Positions 18,236-26,944 of a stretch of 63,356 nucleotides of DNA are shown here, piece after piece. A program made the translations under genes and the position numbers. How positions within the stretch are numbered: the first letter of the stretch is position 1; every line of letters starts with the position of its first letter. Origin of the DNA: Ahrensia kielensis DSM 5890. GTDB taxonomy: Bacteria; Pseudomonadota; Alphaproteobacteria; Rhizobiales; Rhizobiaceae. The stretch covers positions 1-63,356 of the forward strand of contig NZ_KB894535.1 of assembly GCF_000374465.1 (NCBI RefSeq), given 5' to 3'. The notes below the pieces were generated by a model that saw nothing but the letters and a program-made list of their open reading frames with translations, made no database searches and was not told the DNA's origin.

Positions 18236-19480
18236 ATGTCTGATTACAAAAACGCAGCAGATGCTTTTGCTGCATGGGGTGTGGACACGGACGCAGCTTT
18301 AGAGCGTCTCAAATCCATACCGATTTCTATGCATTGCTGGCAAGGCGACGATGTTGTTGGCTTTGAGAAAAAGTCAGGCAATTCGGGCGGCGGTATACAG
18401 GCAACGGGTAATCATCCAGGTCGTGCACGCACACCAGATGAGCTGCGCGCTGATCTTGAATTTTCCTATTCCATGATACCGGGAAATCACCGGCTAAATC
18501 TGCATGCTATGTATTTGGATAGCGATGAGACACCGGACCGTGATGCAATCGAATATAAGCATTTTGAACCATGGGTAGAGTGGGCGAAAACGCAAAAGAT
18601 TGGACTTGATTTTAATCCGACATTCTTTGCTCATGACAAGGCAGACGACAATTTGACATTGTCGCACCCCGATCAGGGTATACGTGATTTCTGGATCGAG
18701 CACGGCAAACGTTCACGCGATATCGCCGCGCATATTGGCCGCGAGATGGGGTCGGCCTGTGTCAATAATATCTGGGTGCCGGATGGCTATAAAGACATTC
18801 CTGTTGATCGTTTAGCCGCACGCAAGCGACTTGAGGCTTCACTTGATGCGATGACTGCACCCAGTCATGATAAGGCGCATCTGCTTGATGCGGTTGAAAG
18901 CAAATTATTTGGTATCGGTGTTGAGGCATGCACCGTTGGAAGTCATGAATTTTACCTTGGTTACGCAATCCGCAAGCAAATGTTGCTTTGCCTTGATATG
19001 GGCCATTTTCACCCAACCGAGAACATTGCCGATAAACTGAGTGCTGTTTCATTATCGCTTGATCGAATATTGCTTCATGTTTCGCGCCCAATGCGCTGGG
19101 ATAGTGATCATGTGATCTTGCTTAATGACGATATTTTGGCTGTAGCACAGGAGCTTGTTGGAGCCGATCTGCTGGAGCGTACATCTATTGGCCTTGATTT
19201 CTTTGATGCCACGATCAGCCGCACGGCTGCATGGATTATTGGGACGCGCAATATGCAAAAAGCGCTTTTGCGTGCTTTGTTGCAACCATTGAGGCAATTG
19301 AAAAAGGCTGAAGCGGGGCTCGATTTTACATCTCGCCTAATGATGACCGAAGAGATGAAAGATTTGCCATATGGTGCGGTCTGGTCAGAATTTTGCAACC
19401 GCATGGATGTTCCAAACGGGCTGCACTTGATCCGTAGTCTTGAGACATATCAAGCTTCGGTGACTGAGCGTGGGATGTGA
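18236..19480 (+). CDS. rhaI: L-rhamnose isomerase RhaI
   Basis: Metal-dependent TIM-barrel isomerase converting L-rhamnose to L-rhamnulose, 414 residues from ATG 18236, which follows TTGGGAGGACCG. Segments fitting the family are MHCWQGDDVVGFE, LDFNPTFFAHDKADD, WIEHGKRSRDIAAHIG, LLCLDMGHFHPTENI and LDRILLHVSRPMRWDSDH, which hold the likely metal ligands. It belongs to the rhizobial-type RhaI rather than the shorter-spaced enterobacterial RhaA. It lies 21 bp behind rhaD in the same transcript. A TTG at 18221 is an alternative start but overlaps the ribosome binding site. Confidence 0.92.
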   Translation: MSDYKNAADAFAAWGVDTDAALERLKSIPISMHCWQGDDVVGFEKKSGNSGGGIQATGNHPGRARTPDELRADLEFSYSMIPGNHRLNLHAMYLDSDETPDRDAIEYKHFEPWVEWAKTQKIGLDFNPTFFAHDKADDNLTLSHPDQGIRDFWIEHGKRSRDIAAHIGREMGSACVNNIWVPDGYKDIPVDRLAARKRLEASLDAMTAPSHDKAHLLDAVESKLFGIGVEACTVGSHEFYLGYAIRKQMLLCLDMGHFHPTENIADKLSAVSLSLDRILLHVSRPMRWDSDHVILLNDDILAVAQELVGADLLERTSIGLDFFDATISRTAAWIIGTRNMQKALLRALLQPLRQLKKAEAGLDFTSRLMMTEEMKDLPYGAVWSEFCNRMDVPNGLHLIRSLETYQASVTERGM

Positions 19481-19504
19481 TGTTGGTTGAGTTTGCTCCA
19501 TTGC

Positions 19505-19784
19505 TAGTCTGCCCCCAGTAAATTGGACCATTTAAAGCTGGAATTTTCCACTTATAATCCCTGCTGAGGGAGAAGGAGAGTTCCATAAAAGCATCGAAGT
19601 TTTCAGAAACGCTAATCGCGTTTGTTTTGAAGCAGGCTGAGGGTGATGCTTCTGTTGCCGAAGTCTGTCGCAAGGCCGGGATCGGCGTGGCGACGTGTTA
19701 TAATTGGCTTAAGAACTATGCCGGCTTATGCCATCTGAGATGAAGCGTCTGCGGCAGTTGGGGAGCAGTTCAAGGTCAAATGCT
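19505..19784 (+). pseudogene. IS3-family orfA remnant
   Basis: Translation from 19585 gives KASKFSETLIAFVLKQ, EVCRKAGIGVATCYNWLKNY and AGL, the start of an IS3-family (IS407-like) OrfA with its HTH. The initiating codon is ATA instead of ATG (19585-19587), the frame ends early near 19742, and the next piece (MPSEMKRLRQL) continues in another frame before homology stops. Upstream sequence with CTGCCCCCAGTAAATTGGAC probably represents the former element end. OrfB is missing. It separates the rhamnose and otn transcription units. Confidence 0.8.
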
Positions 19785-20543
19785 CTAACTTAATTGAAAT
19801 TGATCTCGCCAGCTCAGCCCAACCTCAACCGCTTTTTTTGGGTTGTATTCACATCCGAAAAAACCACCGTAACCTGCTGCTAAGAATTCTCTCAAAGCGA
19901 TGCCATAGTCGATACTTCCTTGGTTTGGTTCTGCCCGTTCTGGAAATGACGCTATTTGGATGTGGCCGATCCGGCTTTTGTGTTTATGGAACTGCTCCAT
20001 CATCGCTCCATGCTCGGCTTCGATATGGTAGCAATCGAACAAAATACGTAATCGTGGATTATCAATCTCATCCAAAATCTCGGCGGCCTGATCAATGTCA
20101 TGCAGGAAATAATCGGGCATTGCGGCACGGCAAATTGGCTCGATTAGTATCGTAATATCGCTTGCATTGAGTGCATGGCGAAGCGCGCGTAAATAACTGC
20201 TACGATTACCTTCATCACCTGTACGTCCAGCGAGAACATGAATTGAACCAGCACCGATCCGCTGGGCGGTCTCTATGGCGATGTCGATATCTTTTAGTGC
20301 TTCTTTTTCGCGTGAGGCTATGGCTGCACAACCGGCTGTTTCGCCCATACGTACATTTAGCCCTAATACTCGTAACCCAGCCTCGGTAAGTACATCGGAC
20401 AGCGCTAATGTGTCAGCCTGTTGGGCTTCGTCATGGAACTCAACGGCATCAAAACCACACGCGGCGGCTCTACGAATACGATCAATAAAGGGCAACTCTT
20501 TCCATAGGAAACCGGTATTGGCAGAAAAGCGATAATGGTTCAT
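19785..20543 (-). CDS. otnI: OtnI-like 2-oxo-tetronate isomerase (TIM barrel)
   Basis: Sugar isomerase of the hydroxypyruvate isomerase/AP-endonuclease-2 TIM-barrel superfamily, 252 residues. It starts RFSANTGFLWKELPFIDRI and contains FDAVEFHDEA, ILIEPICR, ILFDCYHIEAEHG, GHIQIASFPERAEP and GCEYNPKK, in which the Glu, Asp and His residues are the likely metal ligands. Neighbours otnC and otnK indicate the Otn pathway, in which OtnI converts 2-oxo-tetronate to 3-oxo-tetronate. Its start overlaps the otnC stop by four bases, so the genes are translationally coupled. Plain hydroxypyruvate isomerase is the alternative. Confidence 0.82.
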   Translation of the reverse strand: MNHYRFSANTGFLWKELPFIDRIRRAAACGFDAVEFHDEAQQADTLALSDVLTEAGLRVLGLNVRMGETAGCAAIASREKEALKDIDIAIETAQRIGAGSIHVLAGRTGDEGNRSSYLRALRHALNASDITILIEPICRAAMPDYFLHDIDQAAEILDEIDNPRLRILFDCYHIEAEHGAMMEQFHKHKSRIGHIQIASFPERAEPNQGSIDYGIALREFLAAGYGGFFGCEYNPKKAVEVGLSWRDQFQLS

Positions 20544-21190
20544 GCGTTAGCTTCCGGATTATATTTGCGGTTGAGCTCGGCAATTTGCGAAGATGTTAGA
20601 TGTCGAGGGGATAGGCCGCGCGTTAGGATTGCTAGTTTTGCCGTCTCTTCTAGTTCCTCTATTGCATTGACCGCACCTTCAAGATCATGCCCCGCAACGA
20701 CAGGACCGTGGTTTGCTAACAATACAGCCGAACGTCTGCCGCCGAGCCCACGTAATGCGTCCCCCATTGCTGTATCTCCAGGCATGAATACCGGAAGAAG
20801 CTTCACACGTCCGAGGCGCATAATCGCATAGGGTGTAAGCGGCGGTAAAACATCGTCGGGGTTTATGTCAGGTAGCATAGACAATGCAACGGAGTGGGTG
20901 GAATGAAGATGCACGACCGCACCAGTTGAAGTACGTGTTTCATAAAATGCACTGTGAAGTGGCATTTCTTTTGTTGGGGCATCGCCGCTCTTATGTCTCA
21001 TGTTTTTGTCAAACAGACTAAGTCTTGCAGGATCGAGTGCTCCAAATGAGCTGCCTGTCGGGGTTACAAGTAGTCCGCCGTCGTCCAGCCGCACAGAAAT
21101 GTTTCCCGATGCTCCACCTGTTAGCCCGCGGTCAAACATCGATTTTGCAAGTCGGCAGATGGACTCTCGTAAATTGGATTCTATAGTCAT
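20540..21190 (-). CDS. otnC: OtnC-like class II aldolase (3-oxo-tetronate 4-P decarboxylase)
   Basis: Class II aldolase/adducin family enzyme, 216 residues. GGASGNISVRLDDGGLLVTP is the substrate-phosphate region, TKEMPLHSAFYE contains the catalytic Glu, and VVHLHSTHS and LLANHGPVVAG carry the zinc-binding histidines. OtnC decarboxylates 3-oxo-tetronate 4-phosphate to dihydroxyacetone phosphate in the cytoplasm. GGAGGAAAC precedes the ATG. The start overlaps the otnK stop and its stop overlaps the otnI start. Fuculose-type aldolase activity is the general alternative, but the otnK and otnI neighbours make OtnC most likely. Confidence 0.85.
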   Translation of the reverse strand: MTIESNLRESICRLAKSMFDRGLTGGASGNISVRLDDGGLLVTPTGSSFGALDPARLSLFDKNMRHKSGDAPTKEMPLHSAFYETRTSTGAVVHLHSTHSVALSMLPDINPDDVLPPLTPYAIMRLGRVKLLPVFMPGDTAMGDALRGLGGRRSAVLLANHGPVVAGHDLEGAVNAIEELEETAKLAILTRGLSPRHLTSSQIAELNRKYNPEANA

Positions 21191-22428
21191 GTTTCCTCCA
21201 ATTTTTGGGCAGCATGCGTAAAAAAGTTTTCAGCGCCGAAATTACCGGATTTCAATGCCAATACCAGATTACGACCTGATACGCGCAACGCTGGTACGCC
21301 AACGGCAATTGTAGGCCCAATCTCCAGTGTGTCGGCCTCAAGCGCTTCGACGACTGCACCTGAAGTTTCGCCGCCAGCTGTAATTAGTCGAACGAAGTCA
21401 GCTTCAACTGCCGCTCTGGCCAATTGTGCGAAGAAATTTTCAACGATTTGTGCGGACTTTTCAGTTCCAAATTTTTGTTGATTATTTTTAATTACTTGTG
21501 GGTCATCGGAGGTGTAGACCAATGGTAAAGTAGTTTGCGCCATTGCCCAATTAATCACATCGTTCACGGTTTCTTGGCCGTCGAATAGGGCTGACACGTC
21601 AATTCTGTGTTGGGCCCCTCCATTTTCACGATGATAGGCAATTTGCGTCCGCGTCGTCTTTGAGCACGAACCAGCGATTGCAAGCGCAGGACCTTTTTCA
21701 CCGCGCCAAGACGCTAAGCTATGTGTAGTGCCTATTAGAAGCTCAGGTAGACCAATCGCTATACCTGATCCTCCGGTGATAAGGGGAAAGCCCTCAGCAG
21801 CTTTTCCAAGCGCTTTCAAATCGCAGTCAGAGATGGCATCACAAACGATAATTTGCCGTCCGGAGTTCGTTTCGCTTACTAGTGCTTCTCTTGCTTTCCC
21901 ATTGCGAATATCATCAAGCGTCAGATGTCCAACGGGGCTTTTGGTTTGATATCCAAGCCAGCGCCTAATGTCAGGATCTACCATCGGGGTTAAAGGGTGC
22001 GCCTCCATGCCGCTTTCGCTTAATAAACGATCGCCTACGAAGAGGTGTCCTTGGTAGATTGTTCTGCCAGTTGCAGGGAAGGCAGGACAAACGATAACGG
22101 GAGCGGATGTGCCCACTTCTTCAATCAGCGCTTCAATAACGGGTCCAATGTTGCCATCGCGGCGTGAATCAAACGTCGAACAATATTTAAGTAAGATTTG
22201 TTGGCAGCCTTGATCGCGAAGCCACCGATAGGCGGCAAGGGATGCTTTTACAGCATTTTCCACCGGCATGGTCCGTGTTTTGAGCGCCACAATGCCAGCT
22301 TCCACTTCGTTGTCTGCAGGTTTCGAAGGTACGCCAACATATTGTGTGGTACGTAAACCACCGTTTGCTAATGTTAGCCCTAAATCCGATGAACCTGTGA
22401 AATCGTCACCAATTGCGCCTAAAATCAT
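21187..22428 (-). CDS. otnK: OtnK-like four-carbon acid sugar kinase (DUF1537)
   Basis: ATP-dependent sugar-acid kinase of the DUF1537 family, 413 residues from ATG 22428, which follows GGAGCACTCA. The N-terminal domain starts ILGAIGDDFTGSSDLGLTLA, with the substrate segments KYCSTFDSRRDGNIGP and ITGGSGIAIGLP; the C-terminal nucleotide-binding domain has RLITAGGETSGAVVEAL and LALKSGNFGAENFF. OtnK phosphorylates 3-oxo-tetronate on C4. A longer frame to 22461 is possible but lacks a ribosome binding site. It follows the HpcH/HpaI aldolase gene in the same direction after a 125-bp gap that contains a palindrome. Confidence 0.87.
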   Translation of the reverse strand: MILGAIGDDFTGSSDLGLTLANGGLRTTQYVGVPSKPADNEVEAGIVALKTRTMPVENAVKASLAAYRWLRDQGCQQILLKYCSTFDSRRDGNIGPVIEALIEEVGTSAPVIVCPAFPATGRTIYQGHLFVGDRLLSESGMEAHPLTPMVDPDIRRWLGYQTKSPVGHLTLDDIRNGKAREALVSETNSGRQIIVCDAISDCDLKALGKAAEGFPLITGGSGIAIGLPELLIGTTHSLASWRGEKGPALAIAGSCSKTTRTQIAYHRENGGAQHRIDVSALFDGQETVNDVINWAMAQTTLPLVYTSDDPQVIKNNQQKFGTEKSAQIVENFFAQLARAAVEADFVRLITAGGETSGAVVEALEADTLEIGPTIAVGVPALRVSGRNLVLALKSGNFGAENFFTHAAQKLEET

Positions 22429-22506
22429 TGAGTGCTCCATGGTCGTTAGCGCCATTGCCAATGTTTGCAGTAGATAATTCTTGCATAAGTAATGGCAGTG
22501 GTGTTG

Positions 22507-22520
22507 GCGCCTATAGGCGC
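22507..22520. promoter_or_regulatory. Perfect 14-bp palindrome between aldolase gene and otnK
   Basis: GCGCCTATAGGCGC is fully self-complementary and lies in the gap upstream of otnK. It could be an operator for an internal promoter or an RNA hairpin. No T-run follows, so simple termination is unlikely. Confidence 0.35.
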
Positions 22521-22553
22521 GTTGTTTATGTGTTGATCAAACTGTTCGGTCTA

Positions 22554-23348
22554 TCAGTACCCGCCAGCTTTCATCTGTATGCCGACTTCAGAACCTCTTA
22601 TGGTCGCAACCGCAGATCTAAGCTCACGTGTTAGGGCACCTAAATCATTGCCCGGTGTTACAAGATCAAAGCCTTGCTCCACTCTGGCCCGTGCAGCTTC
22701 TCCATTTGCGCAAAATACACCCGCTAACTTCTTTGCCGCACGTGTTCGCTCCAGAACTTGTGCAATAGCTTCAGCTGTCGCAGGACCGTCTGTGCCCTGG
22801 CCGGGGCGTTCGCCATAGGCCAGCGCAAGATCATTTGGTCCAATGTAAATCATGTCAACGTCTTCAACAGATAGAATTGCGTCGATGTTTTCTACTGCCT
22901 CGCACGTTTCTATCATGGGAATAACTAGAATTTCATCATTGGCATTAGCGAAGTAATCATCTCCGCCATATAGAAGTCCGCGTGAGGGACCAAAAGAGCG
23001 GCTGCCTTGGCTTGGATATTTACATGCGCTTGCAAATGAGCGTGCGTCTTCTTCCGTCGATATCATTGGGCAGATTATGCCGTAAGCACCTGCATCAAGT
23101 ATATGCATGATTTGAGCTGCATCATTACAGGACACGCGCGCTAGGGGCACTGCATCCGTTGTTGAAATAGCTTGAAACATGGTCAGGCCAGTATCAAACC
23201 CGATCATTCCATGCTGAAAATCAATGGTGACGCTGTCAAAACCTTGTCGCGCGACACCTTCAGCGGCATAACTAGAGCCTATAGAGAGCCAAGCATTTAT
23301 TGCTGGCCGTCCTTCGGCAAAAATTTCTTTCAACTTATTCTTACGCAT
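22554..23348 (-). CDS. HpcH/HpaI-family class II aldolase
   Basis: Metal-dependent pyruvate-type aldolase (HpcH/HpaI, citrate-lyase-like TIM barrel), 264 residues. Family features are AINAWLSIGSSYAAE, VTIDFQHGMIGF, the Arg in LARVSC, IPMIETCEAVENID with the metal-binding Glu, and MIYIGPNDLALAYG with the metal-binding Asp. Such enzymes cleave 4-hydroxy-2-oxo acids to pyruvate and an aldehyde. It is the first gene of the leftward unit that continues with otnK, otnC and otnI, and it starts about 120 bp from a GntR-type operator at 23471. The exact substrate is unknown; a 2-keto-3-deoxy sugar acid is my inference. Confidence 0.82.
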   Translation of the reverse strand: MRKNKLKEIFAEGRPAINAWLSIGSSYAAEGVARQGFDSVTIDFQHGMIGFDTGLTMFQAISTTDAVPLARVSCNDAAQIMHILDAGAYGIICPMISTEEDARSFASACKYPSQGSRSFGPSRGLLYGGDDYFANANDEILVIPMIETCEAVENIDAILSVEDVDMIYIGPNDLALAYGERPGQGTDGPATAEAIAQVLERTRAAKKLAGVFCANGEAARARVEQGFDLVTPGNDLGALTRELRSAVATIRGSEVGIQMKAGGY

Positions 23349-23470
23349 GCGTTTTGTCCTTTAGAAGACGTGCTTACCAACGAAGTTCCATTTGGCTTCT
23401 TCGCTGTTTCAATTTTCATTGGTGCTCTGGCAGCACACAAAATTCCCTCACATGGTTCACTTTTTTAATA

Positions 23471-23500
23471 AATAATGTCAACATAATTGTTAACATTATT
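23471..23500. promoter_or_regulatory. GntR-type operator 1
   Basis: AATAATGTCAACA (23471-23483) and TGTTAACATTATT (23488-23500) form an inverted repeat matching at 12 of 13 positions. The core is TGTCAAC-N6-GTTAACA. It lies upstream of the leftward aldolase/otn unit and of the rightward GntR gene, and the same core recurs at 24392. The remainder of the 376-bp gap shows only promoter-like elements. Confidence 0.7.
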
Positions 23501-23636
23501 TATGTGGAAAAGTTATTTGCCGCTGTGTTATCAGGTAATTTTGAATTTGAATTTTTCTGTAAAGTCTAGCGTTTGGTGTTTGTTCTGGCTTGCTGAGTTT
23601 GTTTATTGCAATAAAAATGTGGGAAGAGAGGTTTCG

Positions 23637-23684
23637 TTGTTGCGCAACAATAATATTGACAATCTACAGATCAAATTCCAATAA
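23637..23684 (+). promoter_or_regulatory. Candidate promoter of the GntR gene with palindrome
   Basis: TTGACA (23656-23661) with CAATAA (23679-23684) at 17 bp forms a plausible sigma-70 promoter 40 bp before the GntR start. The perfect palindrome TTGTTGCGCAACAA (23637-23650) lies just upstream and differs from the GntR-type operators, so another regulator may act here. Confidence 0.45.
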
Positions 23685-23724
23685 AGATTTACCGATCTTG
23701 GTGCGTTAAAGGGTCAATTTAGTC

Positions 23725-24375
23725 ATGACAGACGAGATAATCAGTCGAATCGAAGAAGATATAGTATTTGGAGTTTATCCTCCTGGAGGTAAGCTGGTGG
23801 AGGATCAGCTTGGCGAAAGATTTGGTTTATCGCGCTATAATCTTCGTTCGGCACTCTCTATTCTTCAGGAGAAGGGGTTGGTTGAAAAGATTCCCAATCG
23901 TGGAGTGCGTGTAATTGAACCTACGCCAAAAGAGATTGATGAACTGTATGAAATCCGCCTGTTGTTGGAAAGCCATGCGGCTTCGCAGACCCCTTTGCCA
24001 GCTCATCCGTCATTAATTGAAAGTCTTGAAATCAAGAATCAAGAACACAAAGAGGCTGCAGCTAAGGGGGATCTTAGGGCCGTTTTTCGTCACAATCTCG
24101 CTTTTCACAGTATTCAATTTTCTGCTTGTCCTAACGAAAAGCTTCGAGATGCAATAGAGCAATATGCACGCAAGGTTCATATCGTTCGAGCGGTAAAGTA
24201 CTTTGATGCTAGTCATCTTGAGCGGGTAATTCAGCAGCATGCTGCAATTGTAAGCTCTTTACGTGGGTCGGACACGTGGACTTATGTTCAGGCCGTACGC
24301 GAACACATACCTGCCTCCAGTCAAGCTTATCGTACCGCCTATGAATTAAAGTACGGCGTTTCAGGAGCGTCTTGA
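23725..24375 (+). CDS. GntR-family (FCD subtype) regulator of the otn/ABC unit
   Basis: Transcription regulator of 216 residues. The N-terminal winged HTH contains GKLVEDQLGERFGLSRYNLR and LQEKGLVEKIPNRGVRV; the C-terminal FCD helical domain (from about 75, EIDELYEIRLLLESHAA) has His residues typical of the metal-bound effector site (FRHNLAFHSIQF, IQQHAAIV, REHIPAS). It sits between the leftward aldolase/otn genes and the rightward transporter genes. Palindromes with the shared core TGTYAAC-N6-GTTRACA lie on both sides of it, suggesting control of both units and itself. The effector is probably a sugar acid or aldolase product; this is inference. Confidence 0.88.
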   Translation: MTDEIISRIEEDIVFGVYPPGGKLVEDQLGERFGLSRYNLRSALSILQEKGLVEKIPNRGVRVIEPTPKEIDELYEIRLLLESHAASQTPLPAHPSLIESLEIKNQEHKEAAAKGDLRAVFRHNLAFHSIQFSACPNEKLRDAIEQYARKVHIVRAVKYFDASHLERVIQQHAAIVSSLRGSDTWTYVQAVREHIPASSQAYRTAYELKYGVSGAS

Positions 24376-24391
24376 GGATTGTTAGAAAAAA

Positions 24392-24411
24392 TGTTAACAA
24401 TTTAGTTGACA
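24392..24411. promoter_or_regulatory. GntR-type operator 2 and transporter promoter
   Basis: TGTTAAC (24392-24398), six bases, then GTTGACA (24405-24411): the same core and spacing as the site at 23476-23495. The TTGACA at 24406-24411 can act as a -35 box, so a bound repressor would block it. The site begins 16 bp after the GntR stop codon and ends 50 bp before the binding-protein start. Confidence 0.65.
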
Positions 24412-24461
24412 ATAATGAATTATATGCTGAATGTATGCTGACATTCATTTGGAGGATTATG

Positions 24462-25973
24462 ATGTCATTTACATTGCACCGCGGCTTAGTTGCTGCATTA
24501 CTGCTTGGTTGTAGCTTTCCAGCGTATGCTCAAGATGAGCGACGCGTCAAAATTGTGTTGGGCGAAGAGGCTCAGCTTATTGACCCTTGTATGGCATCAC
24601 GTTCAGATGTCGGTCGCGTTGTACTACAGAACATCTCTGAAACGCTTACAGTGCTAGATCCGCGTTCTGCCGACTTGCGGCCGCGATTAGCTATGTCTTG
24701 GACGCAGGTTGATGATGATACTTGGCAGTTCAAGTTGCGTGAGGGGGTAAAGTTCTCTGATGGTACTGCATTTGATGCAAAAGACGTCGCGCATTCAATT
24801 GCACGTACAACTTCCGGTGCAATTAACTGCGAAATAGGCGTTAAATATTTTGGCGGGTTAGATATCTCAACAGATGTTATCGACCCACAAACGATCGAGA
24901 TAACGACAAACCCAGCGCAGCCGATCTTGCCTGTTTTGATGTCAACAATGACTATCGTACCTGAAGAGACTGCGATGGATGAACATACGCGCAGTCCTGT
25001 TGGAACGGGACCTTACATTTTTGATGAATGGAAAGCTGGACAGAGCATTAGTTTGTCACGCAACCCTAGTTATTGGGGTGAAACTCCTGAGGTCGAGGGA
25101 GCGACCTATTTGTTCCGTTCGGACAGATCAGTGGCAGCACTGATGGTTGAAAATGGTGAGGCAGATATTGTACCCAATATTGCTGTTCAAGATGCGACGA
25201 ATACTGACACAGATTTTGCTTATCCAAACTCCGAGACTTTCTTCTTGCGTATTGATACCCAAGTTGCACCACTAAATGATCGACGTGTCCGTGAAGCGCT
25301 TAATTTAGCGATTGATCGTGAAGCGTTTAAGGGAAGCATATTATCATCTGAAGTGGTGAGCGCTACTCAAATCGTACCGCCAACGACAATCGGTTCCAAT
25401 GATAATTTAACTCCCTATCCATATGATCCAGAAAAAGCGCGCAGTTTAATCGAAGAAGCGCGGGCTGATGGAGTGCCGGTCGATACTCCTATCAAATTGA
25501 TTGGACGCACAGGGATTTTTCCAAACGGAACGGAAGTGATGGAGGCTATGCAAGCCATGCTTTCAGATGCAGGCTTTAAAGTCGATCTGAACATGTATGA
25601 TGTCGCAGAGTGGGAAAATTTCTATACGAAACCGTTTGCGGAAGATCGCTCACCACAGATCATTCAGTTGCAACATGACAACGCTAAAGGTGATCCTGTC
25701 TTTAGCATGTTCTTCAAATATCATTCTGACGGCCTTCAGAGCGTGCTGGAAGATGATGAGGTGGATCGTTTAATCGACGAAGCGACTGTGGCTACAGGTG
25801 AAACGCGTGCTGATTTGTGGAAGCAACTCTTTGCGCGTCTCCATGATGATATCATATCTGATATCGTGATGTTCCATATGGTTGGATATACTCGTGTATC
25901 AGAGCGGCTGGATTTTGAACCATCAATCGCTACAAACAGCGAGCTGCAACTCGCTGAAATTTCTTTCCGCTAG
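24462..25973 (+). CDS. ABC transporter substrate-binding protein, family 5 (DppA/OppA-like)
   Basis: Periplasmic binding protein of the SBP_bac_5 family, about 503 residues. I start it at ATG 24462 (GGAGG at 24451, six-base spacing); an ATG at 24459 is equally in frame, and the frame upstream to 24372 runs through the operator. A signal peptide ends near AYAQ. The mature protein shows the family pattern WQFKLREGVKFSDGTAFDA, VGTGPYIFDEWKAGQSISL and NPSYWG, and VREALNLAIDREAFK. Family-5 proteins bind peptides, nickel and also some sugars or opines. Divergent otn enzymes and the shared operator suggest a sugar acid or conjugate as substrate here. Confidence 0.87.
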   Translation: MSFTLHRGLVAALLLGCSFPAYAQDERRVKIVLGEEAQLIDPCMASRSDVGRVVLQNISETLTVLDPRSADLRPRLAMSWTQVDDDTWQFKLREGVKFSDGTAFDAKDVAHSIARTTSGAINCEIGVKYFGGLDISTDVIDPQTIEITTNPAQPILPVLMSTMTIVPEETAMDEHTRSPVGTGPYIFDEWKAGQSISLSRNPSYWGETPEVEGATYLFRSDRSVAALMVENGEADIVPNIAVQDATNTDTDFAYPNSETFFLRIDTQVAPLNDRRVREALNLAIDREAFKGSILSSEVVSATQIVPPTTIGSNDNLTPYPYDPEKARSLIEEARADGVPVDTPIKLIGRTGIFPNGTEVMEAMQAMLSDAGFKVDLNMYDVAEWENFYTKPFAEDRSPQIIQLQHDNAKGDPVFSMFFKYHSDGLQSVLEDDEVDRLIDEATVATGETRADLWKQLFARLHDDIISDIVMFHMVGYTRVSERLDFEPSIATNSELQLAEISFR

Positions 25974-26029
25974 AAATAGTTGTGTCGGGAGGGCGCATCA
26001 TTAGCGCTCTCCCTCAAGCTAGGAATGTC

Positions 26030-26944
26030 ATGCTAAAACATCTTCGCAATCGGTTGATCTCAAGCTTGCTATCGCTCGCTGCGCTAATCGTCATCGTGTT
26101 CTTTCTATCACGATTGACGGGGGATCCTTCAGCGCTTTACTTGCCTCTCGATGCTTCTATTGAATCTCGTGAAAATTTTCGCGAAATCAATGGGTTAAAT
26201 GATCCGCTCATCGTTCAGTTCAGCAGTTTTGCAAAAGATATTGTGCAGTTTGATTTTGGCAAAAGCCTGCGTACCTCGCGCCCAGCGCTTGAAATGGTGC
26301 TTGAAGCCTTCATCTGGACCTTACAGTTGGCATTAATAACGATAGCACTCGTCATTCTTGTGGCCACAGTGATCGGTTCACTGGCAGCATTTAACGTTGG
26401 CGGTCTTTTTGATCGGGTCGCTACAGTCGTTTCACTAATAGGTGCTAGTGCGCCAGATTTTTGGATAGCCATCGTTGGAATTCTTATATTCTCCATTGGT
26501 TTTGGTTGGTTGCCAACTTCGGGTACAGGAAGTCTTTTGCATTGGGTTTTACCCGTAGCAATATTATTCATTCGTCCCTTTGGGCTTATTACACAAGTTG
26601 TACGCAACTCCATGATTGCCGCACTGCATGCGCCTTATACAAAAACAGCACGTGCAAAGGGGGCAGGCCCCCGCCGGATTATTTTCGGGCATTCTTTGCG
26701 AAATGCGGCTCTGCCAATAGTTACCGTAATGGGAGACCAAGCTGCAGGCATGTTAAATGGTGCTGTAATCGTAGAGACAATTTTCGGGTTTCCTGGTGTG
26801 GGTAAGCTGATGATCGACTCGATTCTTATGCGCGATTTTTCGGTTATTTTAGCCTCCATTGTCGTCACAGCGATCGCCATTCTTCTCATGAACATTTTGA
26901 TTGATTTATCTTATGCAGCACTCGACCCCCGAACTCGTGCCTGA
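26030..26944 (+). CDS. ABC transporter permease (DppB-like)
   Basis: Inner-membrane permease of the BPD_transp_1 family, 304 residues from ATG 26030, which follows AGGAATGTC. About six membrane segments; the cytoplasmic coupling region has TKTARAKGAGPRRIIFGHSL and LRNAALPIVTVMGDQ, and GAVIVETIFGFPGVGKLM is typical of DppB/OppB. An in-frame GTG at 25982 would add 16 residues without a membrane helix. It follows the binding-protein gene and overlaps the second permease gene, so it is part of one transport operon. Confidence 0.87.
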   Translation: MLKHLRNRLISSLLSLAALIVIVFFLSRLTGDPSALYLPLDASIESRENFREINGLNDPLIVQFSSFAKDIVQFDFGKSLRTSRPALEMVLEAFIWTLQLALITIALVILVATVIGSLAAFNVGGLFDRVATVVSLIGASAPDFWIAIVGILIFSIGFGWLPTSGTGSLLHWVLPVAILFIRPFGLITQVVRNSMIAALHAPYTKTARAKGAGPRRIIFGHSLRNAALPIVTVMGDQAAGMLNGAVIVETIFGFPGVGKLMIDSILMRDFSVILASIVVTAIAILLMNILIDLSYAALDPRTRA

